Assembly (NCBI RefSeq): GCF_004208525.1
Contig: NZ_SGIT01000002.1
Coordinates: 496,001-560,000 of the forward strand
DNA: 64,000 nt
Source of the DNA: Sphingobacterium corticibacterium
Lineage (GTDB): Bacteria > Bacteroidota > Bacteroidia > Sphingobacteriales > Sphingobacteriaceae
Reading direction: 5' to 3'
The notes under the pieces were generated by a model, which saw only the letters and a list, made by a program, of their open reading frames with translations, did not search any database and had not been told where the DNA came from. The number at the start of each line of letters is the position of its first letter. The first letter of the stretch is position 1. Below are positions 1 through 9,672 of this stretch, piece by piece. The position numbers and the translations under genes are program-made.

Positions 1-459
1 ATCGCCGGAGAGGATGCGTATTTCTTAACGCATAGCGGATTTGATACAAAAGCCATCGAGAAAGCAATGGAAAGAAACAAAGCCGGAAAATCGTTACGGG
101 GAGGCAGTACCATCAGCCAACAAGTGGCTAAAAATGTTTTTCTCTGGCCGCAACGTTCTTGGTTACGAAAGGGACTGGAGGCGTATTTCACGGTGTTAAT
201 CGAGGCGTTTTGGAGTAAGAAACGTATACTGGAGGTATACTTAAATGTCATCGAAATGGGACAAGGGGTATATGGAGCTGAAGCAGCAGCACAGTACTAC
301 TTTCACAAATCTGCTAAAAGCTTAACCAGAAAAGAAGCTGCACTTATTATCGCTATTCTGCCAAGCCCTCAAAAGTGGGATGCCAAACGCCCGTCAGCTT
401 ACGTTAACCGACGGGCGAATAGCATTGTAAGATATATGGGACATTATCGTATTCCGTGA
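1..459 (+). CDS. mtgA: Monofunctional peptidoglycan glycosyltransferase, 3' part (5' end outside window)
   Basis: The frame is open from the first base of the window, so this is a gene truncated by the window edge; the ATG at 67 is internal. The protein belongs to the GT51 family, which polymerises lipid II into glycan strands at the inner membrane. The first visible residues, [14 protein letters not shown], match the GT51 motif holding the catalytic Glu (E-D pair), and the second motif [12 protein letters not shown] follows. The sequence [16 protein letters not shown] is typical of the single-domain MtgA form, and the stop at 457-459 leaves no room for a transpeptidase domain. The N-terminal membrane anchor lies outside the window. 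It converges on the PUL 1 operon with a 21-bp gap. Confidence 0.93.
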   Translation: MAGEDAYFLTHSGFDTKAIEKAMERNKAGKSLRGGSTISQQVAKNVFLWPQRSWLRKGLEAYFTVLIEAFWSKKRILEVYLNVIEMGQGVYGAEAAAQYYFHKSAKSLTRKEAALIIAILPSPQKWDAKRPSAYVNRRANSIVRYMGHYRIP

Positions 460-480
460 CAACGATAATCACCGGTACCT

Positions 481-1827
481 TTAACGTTTCGCGAAAGAAA
501 CTACTCCATTATCATTTCCTCCTGTTAAATCGACCGTAAGTACATATGTGGCGCCTTCCTCCAATGTCACACCATCAGCAAGCCCAATATTCCAACTACT
601 GGTTAGTTTTATCAAGCTTTCCGAGCCTGCTGCTAAAGTCAGACTGCTGAACTCACCACCCCAGCCGTTCTGGAAGAAAAATTTAAAATCTAAATAATCT
701 GTGCGGAAACGTTGTCCGAGTGATGAACCCTGCTCCGGTCCGGCAATACCGGTAAATTGATACTTTTTAGCTGAAATTTCAGCTACACAGTACGCCGCTC
801 CCGGATTCCAGCCAAATTGTGAATCCAATGAAGGTGAACCTACACCCCAACCCATCAGCCAAAGCGCTCCATGCCCATCATCACCAAGCGTTGCTTCGTT
901 CTCGCCTTCCATACGGGCAATCGCAAAAGATTTCGATTCCGTGTCGGCAACCACACGATATTCCCCACTCATCGGTAAGAACGTCAAACCACCATCCGTT
1001 CCTTTTATAAAATAATCCGGATCGACCCACCATTCGGCCAGCTCAACACCTGTGACCTGAATGGTTTGTCCCTGCGTCAGCGTCTTTTGTACATAGTAAC
1101 TATCAGCATCCAAAGCGATCATATCCTCTCCATCAAACGTCATTTCCACCAAAGGTCCGTGCTCATAAGTCAGGACATTGAGGGTAACCTCATAAGCCGT
1201 TTCCGTACCGGAAAAGCTGATCAGATCGGCGGTTTCCCCTACGATTATTTGATTATCAACCGATTTTCCGAAAATCAGCTCATTACCGTTCTCTCCTACT
1301 TTTGGCGATTTTATACGTGCACGGAGTGCTTGCGGAAAATTGCCGGTTACGCTATAATGATACAGTGATTCTTTCTCCATCCGATACTCCTCTCCATCCG
1401 AATCCACTAAGGTCAAGTAAGGAAAGTCCGGACGGGAAAGTGCCAGATCTTTCTGCTGCTCGTTTTTCACCATCCCGACATTTTCCAGCACGAATTTCAG
1501 TTGTGCTGTTCCATCTGGAATATTTTTCAAGAATGGTACATAAATTTTACCATTGTAATTACCGTATTCCTTGGTACGGATAATCGTTTCTGAAACCAGA
1601 TCACCACTGAAATACAATTGCGCTTTTAACGTAGACAAGGCCTTTCCATCATCCGATACATGCACATTAAAAGGGATACTATCGCCAAACAGGGCCGTTG
1701 TAGGCACCTCGTTTAACGTCATAATCGGGTTTCCACCCCCAAGAGGATATTCATAGTCTTCTTTACAGGCTACTACCGCAACCAAGCAGAGAAAAAAGCC
1801 TATATATTTCTTTATCTTGTTCATCAT
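481..1827 (-). CDS. Surface glycan-binding lipoprotein (DUF5125/DUF5121-like, SusE/F position)
   Basis: This is a predicted outer-membrane lipoprotein of about 448 aa. From the ATG at 1827 the signal peptide ends in the lipobox LVAVVAC, with Cys about residue 21, followed by acidic residues (KEDYEY) as in exported Bacteroidetes lipoproteins. The mature part is beta-rich: an N-terminal Ig-like segment, then domains resembling DUF5125 and DUF5121, which are found in glycan-binding proteins next to SusC/SusD. No catalytic motif was seen. A longer reading begins at a TTG (1833), but the ATG at 1827 overlaps the GH30 stop (ATGA), so translational coupling favours it. It is last in the SusC-SusD-GH30 operon, the position of the binding protein in known beta-1,6-glucan loci. 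The glycan-binding role is inferred from context. Confidence 0.8.
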   Translation of the reverse strand: MMNKIKKYIGFFLCLVAVVACKEDYEYPLGGGNPIMTLNEVPTTALFGDSIPFNVHVSDDGKALSTLKAQLYFSGDLVSETIIRTKEYGNYNGKIYVPFLKNIPDGTAQLKFVLENVGMVKNEQQKDLALSRPDFPYLTLVDSDGEEYRMEKESLYHYSVTGNFPQALRARIKSPKVGENGNELIFGKSVDNQIIVGETADLISFSGTETAYEVTLNVLTYEHGPLVEMTFDGEDMIALDADSYYVQKTLTQGQTIQVTGVELAEWWVDPDYFIKGTDGGLTFLPMSGEYRVVADTESKSFAIARMEGENEATLGDDGHGALWLMGWGVGSPSLDSQFGWNPGAAYCVAEISAKKYQFTGIAGPEQGSSLGQRFRTDYLDFKFFFQNGWGGEFSSLTLAAGSESLIKLTSSWNIGLADGVTLEEGATYVLTVDLTGGNDNGVVSFAKR

Positions 1828-3311
1828 TTCCAAGTATATGAAACCACCGACTGTGCCGGAATTTCTGCTCCAAAATAGTTTGTTCCATCCGAAAAAGTAA
1901 TACGTTTATCCGCCGTGTTCTCATTGAGCAACACCACCGCATAGCTGTTGTCTGGATTCTTAAAAGCTGACAGCACAACTCCATCTTCCGTAAAACCTTC
2001 CGTACCGATACGTAATGCGCCAGGTTTTACCACCGATGAGAGGTGCCCTACAATAAAGTAATGTGAATTTTTCTTTATCGTTTTATAGTCTGTCGAACTG
2101 ATATCTACCGCTCCGAAACAAGTTTGACAACCTCCGTCCCGGTTCGGACCCCGTTCTGAATCTAACATCAAATTCCAAACGATAACACCACGACACCAGT
2201 TGTTAACCGTACCCAATGCGACCTCTTTCATATCCTCCAAAAGCCGTTTTCCAAGATTTTGACCGGTATTCCAGGTACCGATAGATGTTTCCGTGAACAC
2301 CAGCTCTTTTTCGGGCGCTTTGGTATGTATATCCAATAATTCCGCTTTATCACCTCCATAATTATGATAAGCTGCTCCGGCAAAATAAGCTGCCGCCTCC
2401 GTATCCTCATAAATCTTAGCGGGATAATCGTCCTGACTACTTATATTGTCGTAATTATAGTTATGGTCAAAAGCATATATTTTTGCGCTGATGCCCGCTT
2501 GCTGAAACTTAGGTCCCAGTGCATCGCGCACAAAATCACGTTGTTCGTCCCAATACATCAACATAGAAGCCGAGTTTAAGGGATTCAAGGGTTCATTTTG
2601 CGGCGTGATGGAATAAATTTCAATGCCTTCCGCTTTCATAGCCTGAATCCACTTTACAAAATACGTGGCGTAGTCTTGATAATATACAGGATTCAGATGA
2701 CCACCGGTCCAGGAATCGTGTGGTGCCAAATCCGTTAGATTATTTACTTTCATCCACTTGGGGGGTGTCCAAGGCGATCCCATGATTTTGATATCGGGAT
2801 TAATAGCGAGAATTTCTTTCAGAATCGGAATAACATATTTCTTTTCTTCTTCCTGCAAAGCAAAATTTTCAATACCTGGTTGGTCGGCCAAGGTATATTC
2901 ACTCATGGAAAAATCTGAACAGCCGATCGCGATACGGATATAGCTTTGCCCCATACCCTCATTTACATCGAACGTCTCTTTCAGAAATTTTGTCCGGTCA
3001 GCCTGTGTCATCTTCAACAGGTTATACGCCGTCGAACCGGTTATCGCAGCACCGAAGCCGTCCATCGTCTGATATTTTACATGCTCGTTCAGTAAGATAG
3101 TGCGTGGCGACATATTTACATCGGAACCGAAATCGACATATGTTTTTCTAAACTCTTGCGTACGCGCTGCTGTCGTTATATAAACGGTTACATCGCCCGA
3201 AGTTGGGCCTGGTAGATCCGGCGTCACATCATTTTTGGTACTCGATCCGCAAGCCATAACCATCATACTCAGCAGATTCCCTAATATCATTTTCTTCTTG
3301 AATGTTTTCAT
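1824..3311 (-). CDS. GH30 glycosidase lipoprotein, probable endo-beta-1,6-glucanase
   Basis: This 495-aa GH30 enzyme has a lipoprotein signal (MVMAC, Cys21), which predicts tethering at the outer membrane. The (beta/alpha)8 core is marked by QTMDGFGAAITGS near residue 81, SPWTPPKWMK near 189 and the two catalytic glutamates: the acid/base in ITPQNEP (E240) and the nucleophile in VFTETSIG (E341). A short beta-domain follows at the C terminus. GH30 includes glucosylceramidases and endo-beta-1,6-glucanases. The lipoprotein signal and the SusC/SusD/binding-protein context fit the bacterial subfamily 3 beta-1,6-glucanases best. Specificity is inferred; an exo-acting beta-glucosidase is the main alternative. 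Its stop overlaps the next gene's ATG, and it starts 16 bp after SusD. Confidence 0.9.
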   Translation of the reverse strand: MKTFKKKMILGNLLSMMVMACGSSTKNDVTPDLPGPTSGDVTVYITTAARTQEFRKTYVDFGSDVNMSPRTILLNEHVKYQTMDGFGAAITGSTAYNLLKMTQADRTKFLKETFDVNEGMGQSYIRIAIGCSDFSMSEYTLADQPGIENFALQEEEKKYVIPILKEILAINPDIKIMGSPWTPPKWMKVNNLTDLAPHDSWTGGHLNPVYYQDYATYFVKWIQAMKAEGIEIYSITPQNEPLNPLNSASMLMYWDEQRDFVRDALGPKFQQAGISAKIYAFDHNYNYDNISSQDDYPAKIYEDTEAAAYFAGAAYHNYGGDKAELLDIHTKAPEKELVFTETSIGTWNTGQNLGKRLLEDMKEVALGTVNNWCRGVIVWNLMLDSERGPNRDGGCQTCFGAVDISSTDYKTIKKNSHYFIVGHLSSVVKPGALRIGTEGFTEDGVVLSAFKNPDNSYAVVLLNENTADKRITFSDGTNYFGAEIPAQSVVSYTWK

Positions 3312-3327
3312 CTATTTTATTTCTTGA

Positions 3328-4860
3328 TTAATAACCTAAATTCTGTTTTAAATTCGGATTCTGATCCAGCATGCTTTGCGGTATCGGCATACGATAAGAA
3401 TATTCGTTGAACGGATATACCTGGGCTCTTCTACCCGAATCTTTGGCATATACGCTATTCATCACTTCTTCCACTTTATCTAAACGCCTTAAATCATACC
3501 AGCGCTGACCCTCAAAAGCAAGTTCCAACCTTCTTTCTGTCAACAACGCTTCCACCATAGATGTCTTATTACCGCGAACAGCAGACGAAAGCGCACTTAA
3601 CCCTACCCTTGCACGTACTTGGTTGATAATAGTAGCCGCTGCATTCAGATCAGGACTGTCTTTCATAATCAGTGCTTCGGCTTTAAGCAGTAGAATATCC
3701 GCATAGCGATATTTAATGATACTGCTCACCGCTGAACGCAGCTTGTACATAAACGGATAATTATTAGCTGGATAGTAATTGCTCCAGGTCGTTTGGTAAT
3801 ACACCACAGATTCGCTGAAACGTATATCGTCGCCCTCCCGTTGAAAAGCACTGATCAGATCGCGCGAAGGTGTAACCCATTTTGCCCAGGTAAAATTTTC
3901 ATTGTAGTTGATCAAATTTCTCCCAAACATCCAGGTAGCCCAGTTGCCGTTACCAGAGAAAAATTGCCCTTCCAATATAGATTCTGTAGTGTTACGTTTC
4001 TTTGCATCGGTCTGTTCTGTGTTCATACCAAACAGATTGGTAAAATCTTCTTCCAGCGCAAAACCATCTGCAGCCAGTTCATCGGCATACTGAATCACCT
4101 TATTGTAGTCGCGTAATGGTTTCTCTGCATATATTTTAGCCAGCAATGCGCGGGCAACCGACTTACTGAATTTTGTCTTGTCGCCTGCGTTATTGGCAGG
4201 TGCATCCGGAATAGCCTCCAACAGGTCTTTTTCAATTTGCTGGTATACTTCCTCTTCTGTATTCTGTTCTGGAAAATACGTAGGGTATACTTCTTCAATA
4301 TTCTCGGAAGTGATGTCTTTAGCCACTGTCGTAATCACCGGCACATCACCCCATAGGCGTACCATATCGAAATAGATCATCGCCCGGAATATCTTCGCTT
4401 CTGCTTTATATTGTTTACGTTCGGCAGTGGTCAATGACGTATCATCTACAGAATCAATGTAGACAATCAGACGATTAGCGCGTCCTACATCCTCCATGAA
4501 ACGATCCCAATCCCGCGCCAACACGCTGTTGGAACCGTCAATAGCATTATTCTCAAAGGGCAATACCTCAGCACCTGTCGTTCCGGCATAAGCATTATCG
4601 GCATGTGCGTCGCCGATCAGCAAATAATCCAGGTGCCAGTGTTCCTGCCGGTCACGAATCTGGTTATACAGCAGTTGCAGGTGGCTGACCACCGCAGCTT
4701 TATCACGAAACGCGACGTATTCACCTGCTTCGTTCACGCCTTCCGTTACATCCGAATAAGCATCCAACGGATCCCGTACCAGCGAACAAGATTGCGTCCA
4801 AGTCAGTATCACCATCAAAAGTATACTGTTGCATATAGTTCTATATCTTTTCATGTTCAT
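3328..4860 (-). CDS. susD: SusD/RagB-type glycan-binding lipoprotein, PUL 1
   Basis: This 510-aa protein has a lipoprotein signal peptide ending WTQSC (Cys25). SusD proteins cap the paired SusC transporter from the cell surface and capture oligosaccharides. Typical features are the N-terminal TPR-like helices (KQYKAEAKIFRAMIYFDMVRLWGDVPV) and the C-terminal part with RYADILLLKAEAL and LLTERRLELAFEGQRWYDLRR, followed by a YPFNEYSYRMPIPQSML tail. It lies 12 bp downstream of the SusC gene and 16 bp upstream of GH30, so it is clearly part of that operon. Given the GH30 neighbour, the ligand is probably a beta-1,6-linked glucan, which is an inference from context. Confidence 0.95.
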   Translation of the reverse strand: MNMKRYRTICNSILLMVILTWTQSCSLVRDPLDAYSDVTEGVNEAGEYVAFRDKAAVVSHLQLLYNQIRDRQEHWHLDYLLIGDAHADNAYAGTTGAEVLPFENNAIDGSNSVLARDWDRFMEDVGRANRLIVYIDSVDDTSLTTAERKQYKAEAKIFRAMIYFDMVRLWGDVPVITTVAKDITSENIEEVYPTYFPEQNTEEEVYQQIEKDLLEAIPDAPANNAGDKTKFSKSVARALLAKIYAEKPLRDYNKVIQYADELAADGFALEEDFTNLFGMNTEQTDAKKRNTTESILEGQFFSGNGNWATWMFGRNLINYNENFTWAKWVTPSRDLISAFQREGDDIRFSESVVYYQTTWSNYYPANNYPFMYKLRSAVSSIIKYRYADILLLKAEALIMKDSPDLNAAATIINQVRARVGLSALSSAVRGNKTSMVEALLTERRLELAFEGQRWYDLRRLDKVEEVMNSVYAKDSGRRAQVYPFNEYSYRMPIPQSMLDQNPNLKQNLGY

Positions 4861-4872
4861 CAGATTTACGAA

Positions 4873-7848
4873 TTAAAACTCTACATTTAAGCCAACCACA
4901 AAAGATCTGTTCTGTGGATAGGTTCCCCAATCTATTCCCTGTACTGCACCAGAATTACCCCACTGATTCACTTCGGGATCGAAACCCAGGTATTTGGTGA
5001 GGGTAAGTATATTGTTCACCGATGCAAAAGGCTGCAGTCGGTTGATACCAATACGGTTCAACGCGGCGCTTTTCACATCGTAAGACAGGGCAATATTCTT
5101 TACCCGAAGGAAACTGCCATCTTCGACGAAATAGGTGGAATTTTTCAGGTCGAAGCCTGCTTTAGGAATGACCGTTTCCTGTCCCGGTACACGCCAGCGT
5201 TCCAATACACGTGTTGATTGGTTTTTACCGTCGTACATGCCTTCGGTTTCCATACGCGAGGCATTAAAAATATCATTTCCGTAAGAACCTTGCAGGAACA
5301 CACTCAGATTAAAGCCTTTGTAAGAAAAACTATTCGTCAGACCGAAGGTAAAATCAGGATTCGGATCACCGATATATGTCCTATCAGACGAAGAAATTCT
5401 TCCGTCACCGTTCAAATCCCGGTACATCAGTTCGCCGGTTTCTGGATTTACACCATCGCTGATATAGCCGAAGAAACCGCCTAGAGCACGTCCGGGTTCA
5501 TTGCGGACCGCATAATCATTAATAAAATCAGAAGTAGTCGCCGTATAGTATATCTTTTGCAGTTCCAATTTATCCAGACGATTACGGTTGAACGAAATAT
5601 TGAAGTCCGTAGACCATTTAAAATCGTTCACCATATTCTTGCTGCTTATGTTCACATCCACCCCCTTGTTAGTTATCGCACCCTCATTCCGCCGAATGGC
5701 GCCTACATCCCGCGCGCCGCTCGGCACCGTGGCATACATCAGGACATCTCTTGTTTTTTTGTAATAATAATCTAGATTCACCGTCAAGCGATTGGCAAAA
5801 GCCGTGAAATCCACGCCCACATTGGTTTGCGCAGTTGTTTCCCAACGCAAATCACGGGTCCGCAAATTGGCTGCACTTATCACCGGTAAAGCATTTTCCT
5901 GTCCGGTTGTAAACCAAGACACGCGCGTTATATTATAGGTCTGTAGATAGGAGTAATCTCCTAACCCCGATTGGTTTCCCGTCTCACCCCAACCACCGCG
6001 GATTTTCAAATCATTAATCCAGCTAACATCCGAGAGAAAATCTTCTGATGATAGTCGCCAGGCTGCGGATACCGATGGAAATAGACCCCAACGGTAATCT
6101 GGATGCAATTTAGAAGAACCATCTGCGCGCAGATTGGCCGTAACCAAATACTTCCCGTCAAAATTATAAGCTGCCCGCCCAAATAGTGACATGATAGCCC
6201 ACTGCGAACCACCCGATCCAGTTCCCGTCCACGAAATTTTATTCGCTGCGTTCAAGGTCTGGATCAGATCATTACGAAAATGCGAACCATTAATCCAACT
6301 ATTCCGGTAGTCCGACGTTGTCCAAGAGGTTCCGCCCATCAAATCGATGCCGTGCTTGCCATATTGCTTATTGAAATTCAACACGTTATCAAAAGTCAGC
6401 ACCGTATTGACATTCCGATTATCCGTTGCTTCGCCATATTGGTTACGCCCCCAAGAGGTCGATATCGGATCCAGAAAAGTCGTCGTCAACCCATTCCGGC
6501 GGTCGATAGATAGCATGGTTTTAAAATTTAGCTCCGACGTAAAGGTCGCCGTAGCACTTCCAGAAGCGATCAACCAGTTTTCCCGACCATTGTTATTTTT
6601 TGTCCGGGCGATATTCTCCAACGGACTAGTAATATTCACCCCATAAAAATCCGTGTAATATTGCGTCGGATTGTCCAGATCCCAAATTTCCGCATAGCTC
6701 GGGGTATTGATTACGGACAGCACTACACCTCCGCGATTCGCGCCATTACCGGTGTTGATGCCATTTATATTCTTGTCTGAATACGAGATATTGGCATTAA
6801 TTTTCAGCCAGTCGCGTACATTATTCTCTATACTCGCCCGGATATTATAACGACGGAAAAAAGAGGATTTGATTACACCAGCCTCATCCAACATACCACC
6901 CGAAAGCATATAGCGGAGTTTCTCATTACCATCTGAAATCGATAGCTGGTAATTTTGCATCAGACCGTTTTGAAAAGTTTCGTCAAACCAGTCTGTTTTA
7001 TCCTGAAGCCCCGTCGGCACATGCACAATACCGATTTCATCCTGCAAATCTTTATATTGTGCGGCATTCAGCGATTCTATCTTACTGATGACATTGTTCC
7101 GCGTCAGTTGTGTATTCAAGGCTATCTTGGCATCGCCTGCTCTCCCCTGTTTGGTGGTCACCAATATAACTCCATTGGCTGCCCGCGAGCCGTAAATAGC
7201 TGCTGATGAGGCATCTTTTAGGATTTGTATGTCGGCAATATCGTTGGGTGAGAGAAAGCTCATGTTTTCCACCGGTACCCCATCTACAACATAAAGCGGT
7301 GAATTGCTGGCGTTGAAAGAAGTTGTACCGCGTATGCGGATAGACGTTTCGCCACCGGGTGCACCATTAGGCTGTATAACAGATACACCTGCTGCCTTAC
7401 CCTGAATAGCCTGTCCGGCCGATACGACGGGTCTTTCATTCAAGTCTTCCAACGAAACACTCGAAATCGCTGTGGTTACATCCTTCCTTTTGATGGAACC
7501 ATAACCGATGACCACCACATCATCCAATGTAGAACTACTTGGTTCCAAAGCAATGTCTACAGCCGTACTATTCACAATAGTTGTAGATGTCTCATACCCG
7601 ATATACGAAACAACTAAAGCTGCCCCCGAGGGTACGTTGGCAAGCGTAAAGGTTCCCGTGTTAGAAGTAGATGTTGTGATCGACAGACCCGATACCGTGA
7701 CCGTGGCGCCTACGATGGGTTCTTGTGTCTGTCCATCTTTTACTGTTCCGCGCAAGGTGGTAATGGTCTGCCCAAACAGCATTCCTCCCCCCATCAGCAG
7801 TATTGTTAAAAGAAATAAAGGACGTAGCCTTTTCATCGAAAATACCAT
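4873..7848 (-). CDS. susC: SusC/RagA TonB-dependent outer-membrane transporter, PUL 1
   Basis: This 991-aa TonB-linked outer-membrane protein imports oligosaccharides captured by its SusD partner. The order is signal peptide (…LLMGGGMLFGQ), a carboxypeptidase-D-like regulatory domain (TVKDGQTQEPIVGATVTV), a TonB-box-like stretch (DDVVVIGYGSIKRKD), the plug with SIRIRGTTSFNASNSPLYV and SSAAIYGSRAANGVILVTT, and then the beta-barrel ending in a C-terminal phenylalanine (GLNVEF). An in-frame ATG at 7836 is an alternative start (MKRLRP), but the ATG at 7848 is also possible. It is the first gene of the SusC-SusD-GH30-binding-protein operon, and a candidate -7 element lies about 65 bp upstream. No sigma/anti-sigma (FecIR) pair is adjacent; the upstream regulator is of a different type. 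Confidence 0.96.
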   Translation of the reverse strand: MVFSMKRLRPLFLLTILLMGGGMLFGQTITTLRGTVKDGQTQEPIVGATVTVSGLSITTSTSNTGTFTLANVPSGAALVVSYIGYETSTTIVNSTAVDIALEPSSSTLDDVVVIGYGSIKRKDVTTAISSVSLEDLNERPVVSAGQAIQGKAAGVSVIQPNGAPGGETSIRIRGTTSFNASNSPLYVVDGVPVENMSFLSPNDIADIQILKDASSAAIYGSRAANGVILVTTKQGRAGDAKIALNTQLTRNNVISKIESLNAAQYKDLQDEIGIVHVPTGLQDKTDWFDETFQNGLMQNYQLSISDGNEKLRYMLSGGMLDEAGVIKSSFFRRYNIRASIENNVRDWLKINANISYSDKNINGINTGNGANRGGVVLSVINTPSYAEIWDLDNPTQYYTDFYGVNITSPLENIARTKNNNGRENWLIASGSATATFTSELNFKTMLSIDRRNGLTTTFLDPISTSWGRNQYGEATDNRNVNTVLTFDNVLNFNKQYGKHGIDLMGGTSWTTSDYRNSWINGSHFRNDLIQTLNAANKISWTGTGSGGSQWAIMSLFGRAAYNFDGKYLVTANLRADGSSKLHPDYRWGLFPSVSAAWRLSSEDFLSDVSWINDLKIRGGWGETGNQSGLGDYSYLQTYNITRVSWFTTGQENALPVISAANLRTRDLRWETTAQTNVGVDFTAFANRLTVNLDYYYKKTRDVLMYATVPSGARDVGAIRRNEGAITNKGVDVNISSKNMVNDFKWSTDFNISFNRNRLDKLELQKIYYTATTSDFINDYAVRNEPGRALGGFFGYISDGVNPETGELMYRDLNGDGRISSSDRTYIGDPNPDFTFGLTNSFSYKGFNLSVFLQGSYGNDIFNASRMETEGMYDGKNQSTRVLERWRVPGQETVIPKAGFDLKNSTYFVEDGSFLRVKNIALSYDVKSAALNRIGINRLQPFASVNNILTLTKYLGFDPEVNQWGNSGAVQGIDWGTYPQNRSFVVGLNVEF

Positions 7849-7910
7849 AAGTTTTTAGCGTTTGTTTTTGGATTATAACTGTAAGTTTCCTCTTCCCAAA
7901 AGGGATTACA

Positions 7911-7918
7911 CAAAAGTA
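7911..7918 (-). promoter_or_regulatory. Candidate -7 element of the PUL 1 susC promoter
   Basis: On the minus strand this reads TACTTTTG, an exact match to the Bacteroidetes -7 consensus TAnnTTTG, about 65 bp before the susC ATG. The nearest TTTG that could serve as the -33 element is only 14 bp away (7933-7936), shorter than the usual 19-21, so the upstream half is weak. A weak -33 would fit a promoter that needs activation, which is inference. Confidence 0.45.
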
Positions 7919-8052
7919 GTCAAGGAAGTGTGCAAAAAAGATAAAAAAAGCCTTCCTACACCAGAAAAGTAAACCAAAAAAAATTACAACTACTTAAAAA
8001 AAAGGTATTTAAGATAAAAAATCAGAAAGCAAAAAGTAAATAGTATACCCGT

Positions 8053-9672
8053 TTAAAAAGAACGAATGGTACCTATATCTCGAATTTTAGCTTCAAATTC
8101 ATCCTTTGAACCGGCGACTTTATTACGTACTTTCACGCGATAATTGTATACCGTACGCAACGAGTACCGAAGAAAGGACGCAATCTTCGCAGAATCTGTG
8201 ATGCCGAGGCGAATTAACGCAAAGATACGCAGCTCGGTATTCAGTTCCCCTTTATTTGTGGTCATGTGTTCCTCCGGTCGTAACAGTTTATTGAAATCGT
8301 CCAGAAACGACGGGTATAGATTTAAGAAAATAACATCGAAATTCCGGTATAGATCTTCGAGCTCATGTTTCACAACATCCTGTGATTTTAACATTTTGCC
8401 AATATCATCCAGTTGTCCTCGTGCGAATTTCTTTCGTATTGCCGCACGTTGTTCCTCAATCTTATCGATATAGCTGGAACAGATATCAAAAAACTGGGCA
8501 ATATACTCTTCCTTAATATGGTTGGCTTCAGAGAGATCGGTATTGACATGCAGCAATTGCTCATTGAGATGTTGCAATGCTTGGTTGGCGTTATGCAAAT
8601 CTGCCCGTGCAATTTTCAATTTTTTAATTTGCTGATATAAGGCGAACAAAACGAGCATGAGCAAGATGGTAAGCGCACTAATGATGATCAGGTTTTGCCG
8701 TAGTATACGCTTTTGTTCCGCCTCCTTTTCCTGAAAGGAAGCGTTAATAATGGAGTAAAACGACGAGTTCTCCAGTGTACGATAGCGGACATTGGAAAAG
8801 ACCGCATCGTCGATCGCTTTCTGAATAAACGTAAAAGCCCTATCTATATCACCTGTCTCATAATAGCATAACGCCAAACTCTGCAAGGAAGCATTATCTT
8901 TCACCACCTGCTTAATATCGGTTATGGCCGAGACTGCAAAATAATAGCATTGTTTTTCTATATCTCCTTCGTTTTTATAAATAATCCCCATTAGGTAGGC
9001 AATTACAGCCCGTTCGGGTTGATTATCGGTTGTTTCACGGAGCAGCTGCGATAATATCTCCCGGGCTTTATCCGCCTCATGATGAAAGAGGTATTTTGTC
9101 GCCAACGCAATACTATAATCCAATGATGATGCATCCAAAACAGTCAATAAAGAATCTCGATAAATTTCACTTTGCGTAAAATAGCGTTCTGTATTGCTGC
9201 TTTGTCCGTAATGGCTGTTAAACGCTAGAAAAGCATCAAAATAATCGGGCAGTAATGCCGCAGACAGGCTGTCTCGTTCGATTTGTCGCAGCAGATTTCC
9301 AGATTCAATAAATTTTCCGGCGGAAGATAATAGGCGGGCTAATAAAATGGAGGCTTGGTTAATCCGTTCCGGATCTTGTAACCGCTCCACAACGTCTTTA
9401 TATTGCTGCGTGTAACGAATAGCCGAATCGATCTGATATTTACGGTATTCCTGAATAAGCTGGAACAGCAAATCCGCTTGCTGCGCGATTACCTGGTTAT
9501 GCTTCAGATTACGTTTTATTCCCTCTATTTTTCGCAGCTTATGCTGCTCAAACCGCTCACTGTCTCGAAGCGCCTGCTCCAATTCTCTTTGCACCGAATC
9601 TACATCCGTCCCTGCAGAACAACAGAACCAGCAGGAACATAAAATAGCGAATAGGGTTTTAGCTTTCTTCAT
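8053..9672 (-). CDS. DUF6377-type membrane-spanning PUL regulator with C-terminal LuxR-like HTH
   Basis: This 539-aa protein has a signal sequence (MKKAKTLFAILCSCWFCCSAG), a helical TPR-like sensor region (about residues 25-320), one transmembrane helix near residues 327-347 (NLIIISALTILLMLVLFALY), a coiled-coil stretch (about 350-390) and a C-terminal helix-turn-helix with GITDSAKIASFLRYSLRTVYNYR. This layout matches the DUF6377 family, whose members sit beside SusC/SusD operons and are thought to sense glycans in the periplasm and act on DNA from the inner membrane. It lies directly upstream of the PUL 1 susC on the same strand, so it probably controls that operon. Its ATG overlaps the end of the S4-domain gene by 14 bp. 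It is not a classical hybrid two-component system: no kinase or receiver domain was seen. Confidence 0.85.
   Translation of the reverse strand: MKKAKTLFAILCSCWFCCSAGTDVDSVQRELEQALRDSERFEQHKLRKIEGIKRNLKHNQVIAQQADLLFQLIQEYRKYQIDSAIRYTQQYKDVVERLQDPERINQASILLARLLSSAGKFIESGNLLRQIERDSLSAALLPDYFDAFLAFNSHYGQSSNTERYFTQSEIYRDSLLTVLDASSLDYSIALATKYLFHHEADKAREILSQLLRETTDNQPERAVIAYLMGIIYKNEGDIEKQCYYFAVSAITDIKQVVKDNASLQSLALCYYETGDIDRAFTFIQKAIDDAVFSNVRYRTLENSSFYSIINASFQEKEAEQKRILRQNLIIISALTILLMLVLFALYQQIKKLKIARADLHNANQALQHLNEQLLHVNTDLSEANHIKEEYIAQFFDICSSYIDKIEEQRAAIRKKFARGQLDDIGKMLKSQDVVKHELEDLYRNFDVIFLNLYPSFLDDFNKLLRPEEHMTTNKGELNTELRIFALIRLGITDSAKIASFLRYSLRTVYNYRVKVRNKVAGSKDEFEAKIRDIGTIRSF

Noticed and set aside
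67-459. mtgA starting at the ATG at 67
   Set aside because: The frame is open from base 1 and the upstream residues carry the catalytic EDxxF motif, so the gene is truncated by the window rather than starting at 67.
1763-1984. Minus-strand 73-aa frame at the GH30/binding-protein junction
   Set aside because: It runs out of frame across two well-supported genes and has biased low-quality composition.
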